This document shows, piece after piece, positions 43,301-53,084 of a DNA stretch of 64,000 nt; the stretch's first letter is position 1, and every line of letters starts with the position of its first letter. A program made the position numbers and the translations under genes. Location of the stretch: assembly GCF_017854565.1 (NCBI RefSeq), contig NZ_JAFMHJ010000009.1, positions 23,970-87,969 on the forward strand. The letters run 5' to 3'. The notes under the pieces are model-generated. The model saw nothing but the letters and a program-made list of their open reading frames with translations, did not search any database and was not told the DNA's origin. This stretch comes from Yoonia sp. Its GTDB lineage: Bacteria; Pseudomonadota; Alphaproteobacteria; Rhodobacterales; Rhodobacteraceae.

Positions 43301-44953
43301 CTATCCGGTCAACGCTGCCTGCCGCACCCCCGTCAGCGTAGCACCCGTTGACAGCGCGTTCTCATCCACCTTGCATTCGATAATCGCCACCGTCCCCGCC
43401 GCCCGCGCCCGCGCAAAAGCAGCCGCGAATTGGGCCGTTTCGGTCACCACCTCTCCATGACCACCATAGGCCCGCGCAAGGGCCGCAAAATCCGGGTTCG
43501 CAAGCGCAGTACCTGACACCCGCCCCGGATAGGTCTTCTCCTGATGCATCCTGATCGTGCCATAACGACCATTGTTCATCACGATGACAATCGGCGTCGC
43601 CCCATGCTGCACCGCAGTCGACAATTCATTGCAGGTCATCTGAAAACACCCGTCCCCCGCCAGACAAACGACCGTCCGGTCAGGGTATTCAATCGAGGCC
43701 GAAACCGCCGCTGGAAACCCGTATCCCATGGACCCCGACGTCGGCGCCAGTTGGGTGCCATACTGCCGATAAGCGTAGTAGCGGTGCAGCCATGCGGCAT
43801 AGTTACCGGCCCCATTGGTCACAATCGCATCAACCGGCAAGTGGTCTGACAACCACTTGATCACCTGCTCCTGTTTGAGAGCGCCGGGGCTTTCCTGCGG
43901 TGCCAGCCACGCCTCGTAATCGGCGCGCGCGGCTGCGGTCCAGTCCGGCCAAGTGCCGGCAGGTTCCATTTGCGCAAGCTGCCGCAAGATCGCCGGGGCG
44001 GTTGCGACAACACCCAGATCAGGCGCGTAGACCCGGCCAATTTCATCGGCGTCGGCATGGACGTGAACGATCATCTTTTGCGGATCACCGGGATCAACAA
44101 GCGTATAGGCTTGGGTTTCGATATCACCAAAACGCGTGCCCAGCAGGACAAGCATATCCGCCGCGCGCACCCGCGCGGCCAAACGCGGGTTGACGCCAAC
44201 GTTCAAATCGCCAGCGTAATTGGCATGGCGGTTATCCATGTAATCCTGCCGCCGAAATCCCAGCGCAACAGGCACTTGCTGGCGTTCGGCAAACGCCTGA
44301 AGATCGACCTGCGCCTGCCGGTTCCAATGCGGGCCCCCGGCCACGATCAACGGACGCTCGGCTTGTCCCAGCAGATGCATGATTGTGCTGGCAGCATCCG
44401 TCGGGATCGGCTGCGTCACCGCATCAGACAGGCGCAAATCAGCGACATCCGCGTCAGCGCTCAGCATATTCTCGGGCAGGGCCAACACCACCGGTCCCGG
44501 CCGCCCTGACATCGCCACACGAAAGGCGCGGCCAATGTATTCCGGCAGCCGCTCTGTCTGGTCAACCTGCGCCACCCATTTGGCAAGACCGCCAAACATC
44601 GCGCGATAATCCACCTCTTGAAATGTTTCACGATCGGTCTGGCGATTGTCAATCTGCCCCACGAACAGCACCATCGGCGTGCTGTCCTGTCGGGCCACAT
44701 GGACACCCGCGCTGGCATTCGTCGCACCCGGCCCCCGTGTCACAAAACACACGCCGGGCTGACCCGTCATTTTACCATAGGCTTCGGCCATCATTGCAGC
44801 CCCGCCTTCCTGACGGCACACCACATTCTGGATACCGCTGTCATAAAGCCCGTCCAACGCGGCCAAAAAGCTCTCTCCGGGCACCGAAAAAACCCGCCGC
44901 ACACCCAGTTTCACCAACTGATCGCTTAAAATCTTGCCACCGTGCCGGATCAT
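43301..44953 (-). CDS. Thiamine-diphosphate-dependent enzyme, acetolactate synthase large-subunit-like
   Basis: A 550-residue ThDP enzyme with the three usual domains: N-terminal PYR domain with the catalytic Glu in VVCRQEGGAAMMAEAYGKMTG (about Glu49), a central domain, and a C-terminal PP domain with GDGCFQMTCNEL. FAD-type AHAS catalytic features are not certain, and no regulatory small-subunit gene lies nearby, so a catabolic acetolactate synthase, glyoxylate carboligase-like or other decarboxylase role is possible. AAGGAGG five to six bases before MIRHGG fixes the start. It is divergent from the FMN reductase gene. Confidence 0.85.
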   Translation of the reverse strand: MIRHGGKILSDQLVKLGVRRVFSVPGESFLAALDGLYDSGIQNVVCRQEGGAAMMAEAYGKMTGQPGVCFVTRGPGATNASAGVHVARQDSTPMVLFVGQIDNRQTDRETFQEVDYRAMFGGLAKWVAQVDQTERLPEYIGRAFRVAMSGRPGPVVLALPENMLSADADVADLRLSDAVTQPIPTDAASTIMHLLGQAERPLIVAGGPHWNRQAQVDLQAFAERQQVPVALGFRRQDYMDNRHANYAGDLNVGVNPRLAARVRAADMLVLLGTRFGDIETQAYTLVDPGDPQKMIVHVHADADEIGRVYAPDLGVVATAPAILRQLAQMEPAGTWPDWTAAARADYEAWLAPQESPGALKQEQVIKWLSDHLPVDAIVTNGAGNYAAWLHRYYAYRQYGTQLAPTSGSMGYGFPAAVSASIEYPDRTVVCLAGDGCFQMTCNELSTAVQHGATPIVIVMNNGRYGTIRMHQEKTYPGRVSGTALANPDFAALARAYGGHGEVVTETAQFAAAFARARAAGTVAIIECKVDENALSTGATLTGVRQAALTG

Positions 44954-45071
44954 CGCCGCCTCCTTCGCCATTTGCCGCAGCATGTGCCAGCCGACAGGCG
45001 GGCGCAAGCAAATGGGTTGCTGTCACGCCCTATTGCGCTACCTCCCGACCCAAGCAACAAAAGGATCTCAA

Positions 45072-45602
45072 ATGACAACGCTTCTCGGCATCTCCGGCTC
45101 GCTTCGCAAGGCATCGACCAATACCATGCTGATGCGCAATGCCGCCGCGATTTTCGACGCAGATACATTCATCGAGGGCGATATCAACCTGCCCCTTTAC
45201 AACGGCGATATCGAAGAAGCGTTGGGGATACCAGCCGTGGTCCAAACCCTGTCCGACCAAATCGCAAGCGCCGATGCGGTGATCATTTCGACGCCAGAAT
45301 ATAACAAAGCGATCTCTGGCGTGCTCAAAAACGCCCTTGACTGGGTAAGCCGTACCGAAGGCAGCCCGTGGAAAAACAAGCCGTTGGCGATTATGTCCGC
45401 CGCCGCAGGCCGGGCCGGTGGCGAGCGTACGCAGTTTTCACTGCGGCTCGCGATGATGACTTTCCGCCCGCATATCCTGCAAGGACCAGAGGTTTTGGTC
45501 GCCGCCAGCAGCAAGGAATTCGACGAAAACGGCAAACTGACCGGCGAATTCTACAACAAGTTGCTGACCGAACTGATGGATGAACTGCGCGATGCAATCT
45601 AG
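45072..45602 (+). CDS. NADPH-dependent FMN reductase family protein
   Basis: A 176-residue flavodoxin-like oxidoreductase. FMN site GISGSLRKASTNT is at the N-terminus, followed by ISTPEYNKAISGVLKNALDW and AIMSAAAGRAGG. Such proteins (ChrR, YieF, azoreductase types) reduce quinones, chromate or azo compounds. The native substrate is unknown. Convergent with a VOC gene (four-base overlap of the stops). Confidence 0.9.
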   Translation: MTTLLGISGSLRKASTNTMLMRNAAAIFDADTFIEGDINLPLYNGDIEEALGIPAVVQTLSDQIASADAVIISTPEYNKAISGVLKNALDWVSRTEGSPWKNKPLAIMSAAAGRAGGERTQFSLRLAMMTFRPHILQGPEVLVAASSKEFDENGKLTGEFYNKLLTELMDELRDAI

Positions 45603-45994
45603 GCGCGCTGCGAAACCTCGATCAGATTCCCGTCGGGGTCGCGCAGATATACCGAAATGATCGGCCCCGTTGCCCCGGTCCGGGCAATAGGGCCCTCTTC
45701 CACGGCAACGCCTTGTGCTATGAAATGCGCCTGCCACTCTGCCAAGGGGACATCGGTCAGGAAACACAGGTCCGCCGATCCCGGCTGTGGGACACGGGCC
45801 TTGGGATCAAACGGGCCATCGGCGGGATGCAGATTGATCTTCTGCGCGCCAAACCGCAGCGCCCAGCGCGCGGACCCGTCGGCAGGCTGAAACCGTTCGG
45901 GCACCATCCCCAGTACATCGCGGTAAAACGCCAGCGTGCGGTCCAGATCGACCACCGTCAGCACCAAATGATCCAAGCCAGTCACTTGCGGCAT
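45599..45994 (-). CDS. VOC (glyoxalase/dioxygenase) family protein
   Basis: A 131-residue protein with the paired beta-alpha-beta units of the vicinal-oxygen-chelate fold: LDHLVLTVVDLDRTLAFYRDVLGM and, later, ISVYLRDPDGNLIEVSQ. His and Glu metal ligands are in place (His9 and the C-terminal Glu). The reaction is unknown. Divergent from the HTD2-like gene. Confidence 0.88.
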   Translation of the reverse strand: MPQVTGLDHLVLTVVDLDRTLAFYRDVLGMVPERFQPADGSARWALRFGAQKINLHPADGPFDPKARVPQPGSADLCFLTDVPLAEWQAHFIAQGVAVEEGPIARTGATGPIISVYLRDPDGNLIEVSQRA

Positions 45995-46029
45995 TTGCGC
46001 AGCCTCTTCGTTACGATTACACAGTGTTT

Positions 46030-46821
46030 ATGCACGACAATCACAACCGTTCCCAGACCCGGACTGATGCTTTCGACATTGCCCGCGCCCGTGCGTTGCA
46101 AGCAACGTTGGGCAAAGCACCTGATCTGCAAACTGGCGATCCGATGCCGCCGTTCTTTCACCAAATCTATTTCTGGGGCCCGCAACTGCCCGCAAATCTT
46201 GGCCGCGACGGACACCCGGCGACAGGGGAATTCATCCCCGACCTTGACCTGCCAAGGCGCATGTGGGCCGCTGGCAAACTTGTCTTTCACCGCCCCCTGC
46301 TTGCGGGGGTCAAAGCCGACAGGATCAGCACAATCGAATCTGTGACGCGCAAACAAGGCCGCTCTGGCCCGCTTGGCTTTGTGCGCATACGGCACGACAT
46401 CAAACAGCGCAGCACCCTTGCGCTGACCGAATGGCAGGAACTTGTCTATCGCGAAGATGGCGCACCGGCGCTGGAACCGCCCCAAGCACCGACGGATGAA
46501 ACCCACAGCGAAACGGTCACCTTCGACAGCACACTGCTGTTTCGCTACTCGGCCCTGACGTTCAATGGCCACCGTATCCACTATGACGAAAGCTATGCGC
46601 GGCAGGTCGAAGGCTACAACGGACTAGTCGTGCATGGGCCGCTTTTGGCGCATCTAGTGATGGGGCTGGCGGCGCGACAGTTGGGCACGCTGACAACGTT
46701 CAGCTATCGGGCCACCGCGCCGCTGATGCACCATGAAACCGGCACGGTCTGCTGGAAACACGGGCAGGCGTGGGTGCGCGGCCCTGACGGCCGCCAATGC
46801 ATGATGGCCCAAGCGTCTTAG
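46030..46821 (+). CDS. HTD2-like/MaoC-fold dehydratase
   Basis: A 263-residue double-hotdog protein. The C-terminal hotdog keeps a hydratase motif: RYSALTFNGHRIHYDESYAR followed by GLVVHGPLLAHLVM. The pattern with an FAS1-like N-terminal part matches HTD2-type dehydratases and mesaconyl-C4-CoA hydratases. The window also has an L-malyl-CoA lyase, but 12 kb away, so a link is speculative. The start is ATG at 46030; a GTG two codons upstream is possible. Its end overlaps the convergent exonuclease-family gene by four bases. Confidence 0.8.
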   Translation: MHDNHNRSQTRTDAFDIARARALQATLGKAPDLQTGDPMPPFFHQIYFWGPQLPANLGRDGHPATGEFIPDLDLPRRMWAAGKLVFHRPLLAGVKADRISTIESVTRKQGRSGPLGFVRIRHDIKQRSTLALTEWQELVYREDGAPALEPPQAPTDETHSETVTFDSTLLFRYSALTFNGHRIHYDESYARQVEGYNGLVVHGPLLAHLVMGLAARQLGTLTTFSYRATAPLMHHETGTVCWKHGQAWVRGPDGRQCMMAQAS

Positions 46822-47498
46822 GCAATATCGGCCCAAATGGGCAGATGGTCGGATGCGTGGCGGGCCAGACCCTGCTGCATGACCCCCGCGTCGCGCACAA
46901 CCAACCCGCGCGACACCGCAATCCGGTCAAGCGCGGCAATCGGGCGGGCGGCATGAAAGCTGTGCCCAGGGGCGTGCACGTTGAAATCAGACAGGACCTC
47001 CAGCCCCTTGTGCGGCGACCATTCGTTAAAATCACCGGCGACAACAGCACTGACGCAGCCGTCCAATGCCTTGGCAATCGCGCGCAGCTGGCCTGCACGA
47101 TGGCGGCGCAGCAGCCCCAGATGGGTCGCGACAAGACTGAATTTCGGCAGGTCCACCCGCACCGCACCGCGCGGCTCTAGCCCCGGCAGACTGATATGCG
47201 TGACAGCGCCATGCGCCATACCCTTTCGGATCAACACCGCATTTCCGTGCCACCCAAGACTGACGTCATTGCGCGCAATGGGGACGACCGCGAAATCCGT
47301 CTCTGCGGCAATCATGTTGCTGCACAGGGCGGACGGTCGCGCACCAAGGCGCAAATCGGCCTCCTGCAAGGCAATGACATCGGCATCAAGCGTGTTCAAG
47401 ACCGCCAAGATCCGCATCGGATCCCGACGTCTATCCAGACCCTTGGCCTTTCTGATATTGTAACTTGCGACCCGAAGGCCCTTATCTTGATAAGACAT
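46818..47498 (-). CDS. Endonuclease/exonuclease/phosphatase family protein
   Basis: A 226-residue EEP-fold hydrolase: VASYNIRKAKGLDRRRDP at the N-terminus, IALQEADL, VVAGDFNEW and the C-terminal SDHLPIWADI carry the metal and catalytic residues. The substrate may be DNA, phospholipid or inositol phosphate. No signal peptide is seen. Start MSYQDKG is preferred; an earlier ATG would extend into the divergent promoter. Confidence 0.88.
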   Translation of the reverse strand: MSYQDKGLRVASYNIRKAKGLDRRRDPMRILAVLNTLDADVIALQEADLRLGARPSALCSNMIAAETDFAVVPIARNDVSLGWHGNAVLIRKGMAHGAVTHISLPGLEPRGAVRVDLPKFSLVATHLGLLRRHRAGQLRAIAKALDGCVSAVVAGDFNEWSPHKGLEVLSDFNVHAPGHSFHAARPIAALDRIAVSRGLVVRDAGVMQQGLARHASDHLPIWADIA

Positions 47499-47543
47499 CT
47501 TCTTGAAATGGGGACTGTGAAGCCAAATAGAAGGGCTACGACC

Positions 47544-48215
47544 ATGAACCCGCCAAAGCTTTTTCATCAAAGCCCGATCATCACGATCCTTTGGGCGCTC
47601 TTGCTCGTCGCAGCGATCACGGCGCTTGCTCTGGGTCGCTGGCCGTTGAGCTTCGTGGCACTGGCGACGCTTGGCCTTGCGATGGCGCCTGCACTTCTGG
47701 CGTCCCGATTTGACATTGCACTACCGATGCCTTTCCTTTTTGCGACAACGCTTTTCATCTTCGCCAGCGTCTTTATGGGCGAGGCGTTTGATTTCTACGA
47801 ACGGGTCTGGTGGTGGGACCTCGCCCTGCATGGCACATCCGCTGTCGGCTTTGGACTGATCGGGTTTCTTTTTGTTTTCATGCTGTTCGAGGGTGACCGC
47901 TTTGCCGCACCGCCGTCTGCTATCGCCTTCATCGCCTTCTGCGTTGCGATAACCATAGGCGTCTTCTGGGAAGTTCTTGAATACCTGATGGACCTGTCGT
48001 TCGGCCTTGGCATGCAAAAATCCGGGCTTGATGACACGATGACCGACCTGATGATCGACGGGGTGGGCGGGGGCATCGGCGCGATCTCGGGGTACATCTA
48101 CCTGATCGGGCACAATGATCGCATCTTCACGCGCCTGATCCACGAGTTCATCGCGCTCAACAAACGATTCTACCAAAAGTCCCGCAACCGGTTGCGCAAG
48201 GGCGGCGATGAATAG
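47544..48215 (+). CDS. DUF2238-like integral membrane protein
   Basis: A 223-residue protein with about five membrane helices. The segments WWWDLALHGTSAVGFGLIGF, GVFWEVLEYLMD and DDTMTDLMIDGVGGGIGAI place conserved His, Glu and Asp inside the membrane, as in the YjdF/DUF2238 family of unknown function. The divergent neighbour starts 45 bases away. No ribosome-binding site is strong; ATG at 47544 is the first before the hydrophobic part. Confidence 0.75.
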   Translation: MNPPKLFHQSPIITILWALLLVAAITALALGRWPLSFVALATLGLAMAPALLASRFDIALPMPFLFATTLFIFASVFMGEAFDFYERVWWWDLALHGTSAVGFGLIGFLFVFMLFEGDRFAAPPSAIAFIAFCVAITIGVFWEVLEYLMDLSFGLGMQKSGLDDTMTDLMIDGVGGGIGAISGYIYLIGHNDRIFTRLIHEFIALNKRFYQKSRNRLRKGGDE

Positions 48216-48258
48216 CGCACCCAGAGAACGCTTTTCTGGAAATTCGTTCGCCGCCACC

Positions 48259-49266
48259 TCAGGATAAACCAAACCCGTCTGGCGCGGTTTCACGCCCATC
48301 CAGCATCAGATCGGCCATGACCTCACCGACTTTTGGCGCCATCCCAAAACCAATCTTAAAGCCGCCATTCGCCACGAACTGCCCGCCGCGCAACGGATGA
48401 CGCCCCAGTATCGGTGCCCGGCTGCGGCTGCGCGGACGCATGCCCGCCCAGCGCGCAATGACAGGCGCATCCGCCAATATTGGAAATGCCGCGACAGCGC
48501 GCGCCAAAACATCATCCAGACCCGCATCCGTTCCTAGCGGATCAACAAATTCTCGCTCGGACGTGGACCCGATCGCCACCGTACCATCGCCATGCGGAAT
48601 GATATGCAGCGCATCTGCAAACAGTTGCGGCTGCCCTTTCGCATCATGGCGCAACAAAGCCGCCTGCCCCTTCACACCCGTGCCACCCAGCTCTGCCAAG
48701 CCCCGCCAGCCGGTCGCCCAAACGACCCGACCCTCGGGCGCCGCATCGTCAACCACCTCACCGCCCAAAGCCAGCACCGCATCCGCCAAGGCCCGCGTGG
48801 CCCGGCGCGGATGGATCAATGCCGACAGTGTATCGCGCACCACCAGCCCGGTTGGCGAAGGCGGCATCCACGGATCATCACCTGACGGCACCACCTCCCA
48901 CACCGCCTTGCCTTGCCACAGGTCCGCAGCCGAAATCGCCCGCGCGCGCGCCAGTGCAACGGCCCGGTCATCGGCCAGAGGCTGCAAGCGCCCCGACCGG
49001 GAATACCCGACGTCAGCCCCCGTCAATGCCTCGACTCCGCCCCAAAAAGGTGCGGCCATGATCAGGCTGTCAAATTGAAACGCCTTCTTTTCATTCCAGT
49101 TTTCAGGCACATGTGGTGCCAATGCCCCGACAATCCCACCACTGGCACCCGATGCAACACCGCCGGGGTCAACCACACGCACCACCGCCCCGCGCCGCGC
49201 GCAGGCATAAGCCACCGACAGGCCAAAGATCCCCGCACCCATGACCGTCACATCAGCCGTTGCCAT
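48259..49266 (-). CDS. FAD-dependent amine oxidase (DAO family), possible MnmC(o)-like half
   Basis: A 335-residue flavoprotein with the Rossmann motif GAGIFGLSVAYACARRGA and a DAO-type C-terminus (GMRPRSRSRAPILGRHP, GGFKIGFGMAPKVGEVMADL). It could be a glycine or D-amino-acid oxidase. Its start is only 48 bases from the divergent mnmD start. In many bacteria these two activities are fused as MnmC, so this may be the separate oxidase half that removes the carboxymethyl group of the tRNA wobble uridine. That link is inference. Confidence 0.8.
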   Translation of the reverse strand: MATADVTVMGAGIFGLSVAYACARRGAVVRVVDPGGVASGASGGIVGALAPHVPENWNEKKAFQFDSLIMAAPFWGGVEALTGADVGYSRSGRLQPLADDRAVALARARAISAADLWQGKAVWEVVPSGDDPWMPPSPTGLVVRDTLSALIHPRRATRALADAVLALGGEVVDDAAPEGRVVWATGWRGLAELGGTGVKGQAALLRHDAKGQPQLFADALHIIPHGDGTVAIGSTSEREFVDPLGTDAGLDDVLARAVAAFPILADAPVIARWAGMRPRSRSRAPILGRHPLRGGQFVANGGFKIGFGMAPKVGEVMADLMLDGRETAPDGFGLS

Positions 49267-49314
49267 TCCGCGTCCTTCCGCCCAAAGATGATCCGTTACG
49301 TAAGGCATCGGCGC

Positions 49315-49998
49315 ATGGCAAACCAGACAGCAAAACTCGACTGGAGCGATGGGCACGTGCCGATCTCGACCCAGTTCAATGATCCCTATTACTCGCTCGA
49401 CAATGGCGTGGACGAAACACGTCACGTATTTCTGACCGGGAACGACCTGCCGGACCGCTTCGGCGGCCGCTTCGACATCGGCGAACTAGGCTTTGGGACG
49501 GGCCTCAACTTGCTGGTGACTTGGGCAGCCTGGGCTGAGGCGGGCCACCCCGGCACGCTGCATTTCACATCATTCGAGGCCTACCCGATCACCCTTGCCG
49601 ACATGGCCACCGCGCTAACCCATTTTTCAGAACTTTCCTCCTATGTGCAAACACTGCTGCGCGAATGGACGCCCGGCGCAGGCCCGACGCAGCTGACAGA
49701 CGGGCCGTTGCTGCACGTCATAGTGGGCGACGCGCGGCAGACTGTGCCCGCGTGGCATGGAAAAGCCGACGCATGGTTTCTTGACGGTTTTTCGCCGGCA
49801 AAAAACCCCGAGCTTTGGGAACCCGGCCTGCTGGACGCCGTGGGCCGACACACCAATCCCGGCGGCACCGCCGCCACCTACAGTGCGGCGGGTCACATCC
49901 GCCGCGCGCTTGCAGACGCCGGTTTTGACGTCACCCGCGCACCCGGTTACGGGCGCAAACGGCACATGACCCGTGCAAAGGTACCCCATGCAGAATAA
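49315..49998 (+). CDS. mnmD: tRNA U34 5-methylaminomethyl-2-thiouridine methyltransferase MnmD
   Basis: A 227-residue SAM methylase equal to the N-terminal half of MnmC. It starts KLDWSDGHVPISTQFNDPYYS, has the SAM motif ELGFGTGLNLLVTW and ends with AWFLDGFSPAKNPELWEP, which is unmistakable for the MnmC methylase domain. It performs the last methylation of mnm5s2U34. It overlaps the following EamA gene by eleven bases. Confidence 0.93.
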   Translation: MANQTAKLDWSDGHVPISTQFNDPYYSLDNGVDETRHVFLTGNDLPDRFGGRFDIGELGFGTGLNLLVTWAAWAEAGHPGTLHFTSFEAYPITLADMATALTHFSELSSYVQTLLREWTPGAGPTQLTDGPLLHVIVGDARQTVPAWHGKADAWFLDGFSPAKNPELWEPGLLDAVGRHTNPGGTAATYSAAGHIRRALADAGFDVTRAPGYGRKRHMTRAKVPHAE

Positions 49999-50878
49999 CG
50001 CCCGGCTCGGGATCATCCTGATGATCGCCACCACTTTCGTCTTTGCTGTGCAGGACGGCATATCGCGACACCTCGCCGGCAACTACAACGTCCTGATGAT
50101 CGTGATGATCCGCTACTGGTTCTTTGCGGCCTTCGTCATAGCGGTCGCCGCCCGCAAAGAGGGCTCCGTCCGGGCCGCCGCCGCCACCAGACAACCGCTA
50201 CTGCAAATCACCCGCGGCACGCTGCTTGCTCTTGAAATCTGCGTCATGGTCGCGGGGTTTGTGCAGCTTGGACTGGTCGAAAGCCACGCAATCTTTGCCT
50301 GCTACCCACTACTGATCGCCGCTTTCTCGGGGCCTGTCTTGGGTGAACAGGTCGGCTGGCGCCGCTGGGTGGCCATCGGTATTGGCTTTGTCGGGGTCCT
50401 TGTCATTTTGCAACCCGGCATCACCGTCTTTGCACCTGCTGCCGTGATCCCGCTGGCTGCTGCGCTGATGTTCGCGCTTTATGGGCTGCTGACCCGCTAT
50501 GCCGCACGCAAGGACGGCACGGCCACATCGTTCTTCTGGACCGGCACAACAGGGGCTGTCGTCATGACCGTCGCCGGCGTCTGGTATTGGGAACCGATGA
50601 CCGGCACAGACTGGCAATGGATGGCAGCACTTTGTGTCACCGGGGCCACCGGGCATTGGCTGCTGATCCGCTGCTACGAAGTCGCCGAGGCCAGCGCAGT
50701 ACAACCCTTTGCCTACCTGCAACTGGTTTTTGCCAGCGTGATCGGTATCTTCCTGCTGGGTGAAACCCTGCGGCCCAACGTGGCGCTGGGTGCCGCGATT
50801 GTTGTCGGTGCGGGGCTGTTCACGCTGTGGCGGTCAAGAACGAAACGCGCCCCAAAGACCAAGTTGAGCCCGCTGTAA
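49988..50878 (+). CDS. EamA-family (DMT) transporter
   Basis: A 296-residue inner-membrane protein with ten hydrophobic helices in two EamA repeats, beginning LGIILMIATTFVFAVQDGIS. The second repeat has EVAEASAVQPFAYLQLVFA and GETLRPNVALGAAIVVGAGL. Substrate unknown. AAAGG six bases before the ATG supports the start, inside the end of mnmD. Unlike the EamA gene at 12937, its frame is intact. Confidence 0.92.
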   Translation: MQNNARLGIILMIATTFVFAVQDGISRHLAGNYNVLMIVMIRYWFFAAFVIAVAARKEGSVRAAAATRQPLLQITRGTLLALEICVMVAGFVQLGLVESHAIFACYPLLIAAFSGPVLGEQVGWRRWVAIGIGFVGVLVILQPGITVFAPAAVIPLAAALMFALYGLLTRYAARKDGTATSFFWTGTTGAVVMTVAGVWYWEPMTGTDWQWMAALCVTGATGHWLLIRCYEVAEASAVQPFAYLQLVFASVIGIFLLGETLRPNVALGAAIVVGAGLFTLWRSRTKRAPKTKLSPL

Positions 50879-50923
50879 CAACCCCAAACGACCATGCGGA
50901 TCGGTCCGCACGCGACGCCCTGC

Positions 50924-52936
50924 TCAACTGCGGTCAGGCCGCAGTTGCGGGCGCACATCGGGTGCATCCCCGGCGACCTGCGCCGGGGGCCGCGCACGCG
51001 GACGCAACAGTGGCTTGATGCCTACCAACAATCTGGTGAAGGCAATCGGCCCAGTTTGCCCCGTCAATCGCGCCTCGTAGATCGGGATCGATTCCGTCAC
51101 ACGCTGCACGTAATTCCGGGTCTCGCGGAATGGGATATGTTCGATCCAGTCGATCACATCCATCTCGCTCAGACGCGGATCACCGCGTTCGTCCATCCAC
51201 ACCTTCGGGCGGCTTGGCCCCGCGTTATATCCCGCCGCAATCATTACCGGGGTCTCGCCAAACTCTGTACGCAGAATAGACAGATACTTTGCCCCCAGCG
51301 TGACGTTGTACTGCCAGTCCGTCGTCAGGCGCGACCGGGCATAGGGCAGATCAAGCAACCCCGCGACCTCCTCGGCGGTGGCGGGCATCAACTGCATCAG
51401 GCCCAGCGCACCGACCGGGCTGCCAATGCCCACATTAAATTCGCTCTCGCGGCGCGCAATCGACAGGGCAAGGGACGGAGGCACCGGCAAATCCATCTGC
51501 GCCAGATCATGCAACGGATAATAGATCGCGGGGATCACAATGCCACGCGTCGCGGCCGTCTTGCCCAGCAACAACGTATAGTATTGCTCGTCCAGTTCGC
51601 TGAGCAGGGCACCCAGTTGCGCCAGTTCCACCGCATTCAACGTTTCCCCCAACGCCGCAAAGAACGTCACCGCATGGCCCCGTTCACCTGCGGCAAGCAG
51701 CATGAACGCCGCCCGCGTCAGGTCGTTTTGAAAAAACGGCGCGCCGCGCCATTCGACCGCAGCCCCCACCAATGACGGGTCCAGCGACCGCCCCAAGCGC
51801 TCGGCTGCGAGCAATCCATAAAACGCAGTCTGATGCTTTGCCGCCTCGCCAAAGGCGACAGCGGCAAGGTCGGGCGCGCCCAGTACCTCTTGGGTGCGGC
51901 CGATCCAATACTGCATCCGGCCCACCGATATCGGGGTTTCCACCGCACGGGCCGCCTTTTCAAAATGCACAAGCGCCTGCGCGGGATCGCCCCGATATGT
52001 CAGGGAAATGTAGCCCGACAACCATTCCAGATCCGCAAACGCCTCGCCGTCGGTCAGGTAATGCCGCGACGCCAGCGCATAGGCCTGTTCGGCACGCCCC
52101 TCGCGCATTTCCCAACGCGCCAAGGTCCGGCGCCATCCCGACCAACGCAGCGGCTCACCCAAGGCCGCAGGACTGGTTGAGCGGTCCAATAATATTTCGA
52201 CCGCCTCGGCCCAACTGCCCCGCGCGGCCAGCCAGCTATAGCGATCATAAACCAGCCCGGCATCCAGCCGCAGTGCCTCGGGTACGGCATCAAACAACGG
52301 GCGCATATTGGACAAACCGCGACTATAGCCAATCCGCGCGGCGGCCAGCCCACGCTGCGCGGGGTCCAACAAGGGCAGCATCCGTTCCGCATCAGACCAG
52401 CGCCCCCGCCACAAAAGCGCATCGGTACGCGCAATATGGAACGGCGCCAGCACATCAGGGAAGCTGGCGATCAGTCCGCCATGGCCGTCATCCGTCAGAC
52501 CCAGATCCAACCAAGCGGCGCGCAACACAGCCGTCGCCTCTTGCAGCTTGCCAGTGGTGGTCAGCGCCTCGGCCAGACGCACCGCGCCTTCGCCGGTCTG
52601 CGGCGGCTGCCCTGCAAACCACGCGATGACCTCTGCCGGATCATGGCCTTTTTCAATCGTCAACTCTGCCGCCGCCCGCAGTCGATCCAATCCGGGCCAA
52701 TCCGCGCGGGCAGCAACAAACCGTTGGTAATCGGGGAACGTCGCTTCACCCGCACGCAGACGCATCCACGTCAGCACATCAGCCGTCACCGGATCAGCCG
52801 CGGCGGCGGTGGCATATGCCTGATCCCAGTCGTCTTGTGCCGCTTCGATCGCGCCAACGGCCTGCGGATCGACGGCCTGCGCAGCCAACGGCGCCGCTGC
52901 CATCAAGACGGCCCCGGCAAGGGTCAAAATACGCAT
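50924..52936 (-). CDS. Soluble lytic murein transglycosylase (Slt70 type)
   Basis: A 670-residue periplasmic enzyme with a signal peptide (MRILTLAGAVLMAAAPLAAQA), a long superhelical region with many TPR-like alpha pairs (about 25-470), and a C-terminal SLT domain. The catalytic Glu lies in SIARRESEFN, followed by GALGLMQLMPATAEEVA and AAGYNAGPSRPKVW. It cuts murein to 1,6-anhydro products. Divergent from dapA. Confidence 0.94.
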   Translation of the reverse strand: MRILTLAGAVLMAAAPLAAQAVDPQAVGAIEAAQDDWDQAYATAAAADPVTADVLTWMRLRAGEATFPDYQRFVAARADWPGLDRLRAAAELTIEKGHDPAEVIAWFAGQPPQTGEGAVRLAEALTTTGKLQEATAVLRAAWLDLGLTDDGHGGLIASFPDVLAPFHIARTDALLWRGRWSDAERMLPLLDPAQRGLAAARIGYSRGLSNMRPLFDAVPEALRLDAGLVYDRYSWLAARGSWAEAVEILLDRSTSPAALGEPLRWSGWRRTLARWEMREGRAEQAYALASRHYLTDGEAFADLEWLSGYISLTYRGDPAQALVHFEKAARAVETPISVGRMQYWIGRTQEVLGAPDLAAVAFGEAAKHQTAFYGLLAAERLGRSLDPSLVGAAVEWRGAPFFQNDLTRAAFMLLAAGERGHAVTFFAALGETLNAVELAQLGALLSELDEQYYTLLLGKTAATRGIVIPAIYYPLHDLAQMDLPVPPSLALSIARRESEFNVGIGSPVGALGLMQLMPATAEEVAGLLDLPYARSRLTTDWQYNVTLGAKYLSILRTEFGETPVMIAAGYNAGPSRPKVWMDERGDPRLSEMDVIDWIEHIPFRETRNYVQRVTESIPIYEARLTGQTGPIAFTRLLVGIKPLLRPRARPPAQVAGDAPDVRPQLRPDRS

Positions 52937-53084
52937 AAAAGCCACCACACCATCAATTCTCCACACATGGTAACGGGACCGCTTACGATCACAACTCACA
53001 AACTTGGCAATCGGCAAAAAGGCGTCTAGTGTCTGCGCGATTTAGCGGGCGATTCAAATGCCCATCACACAAAGGAAGCGCGTC

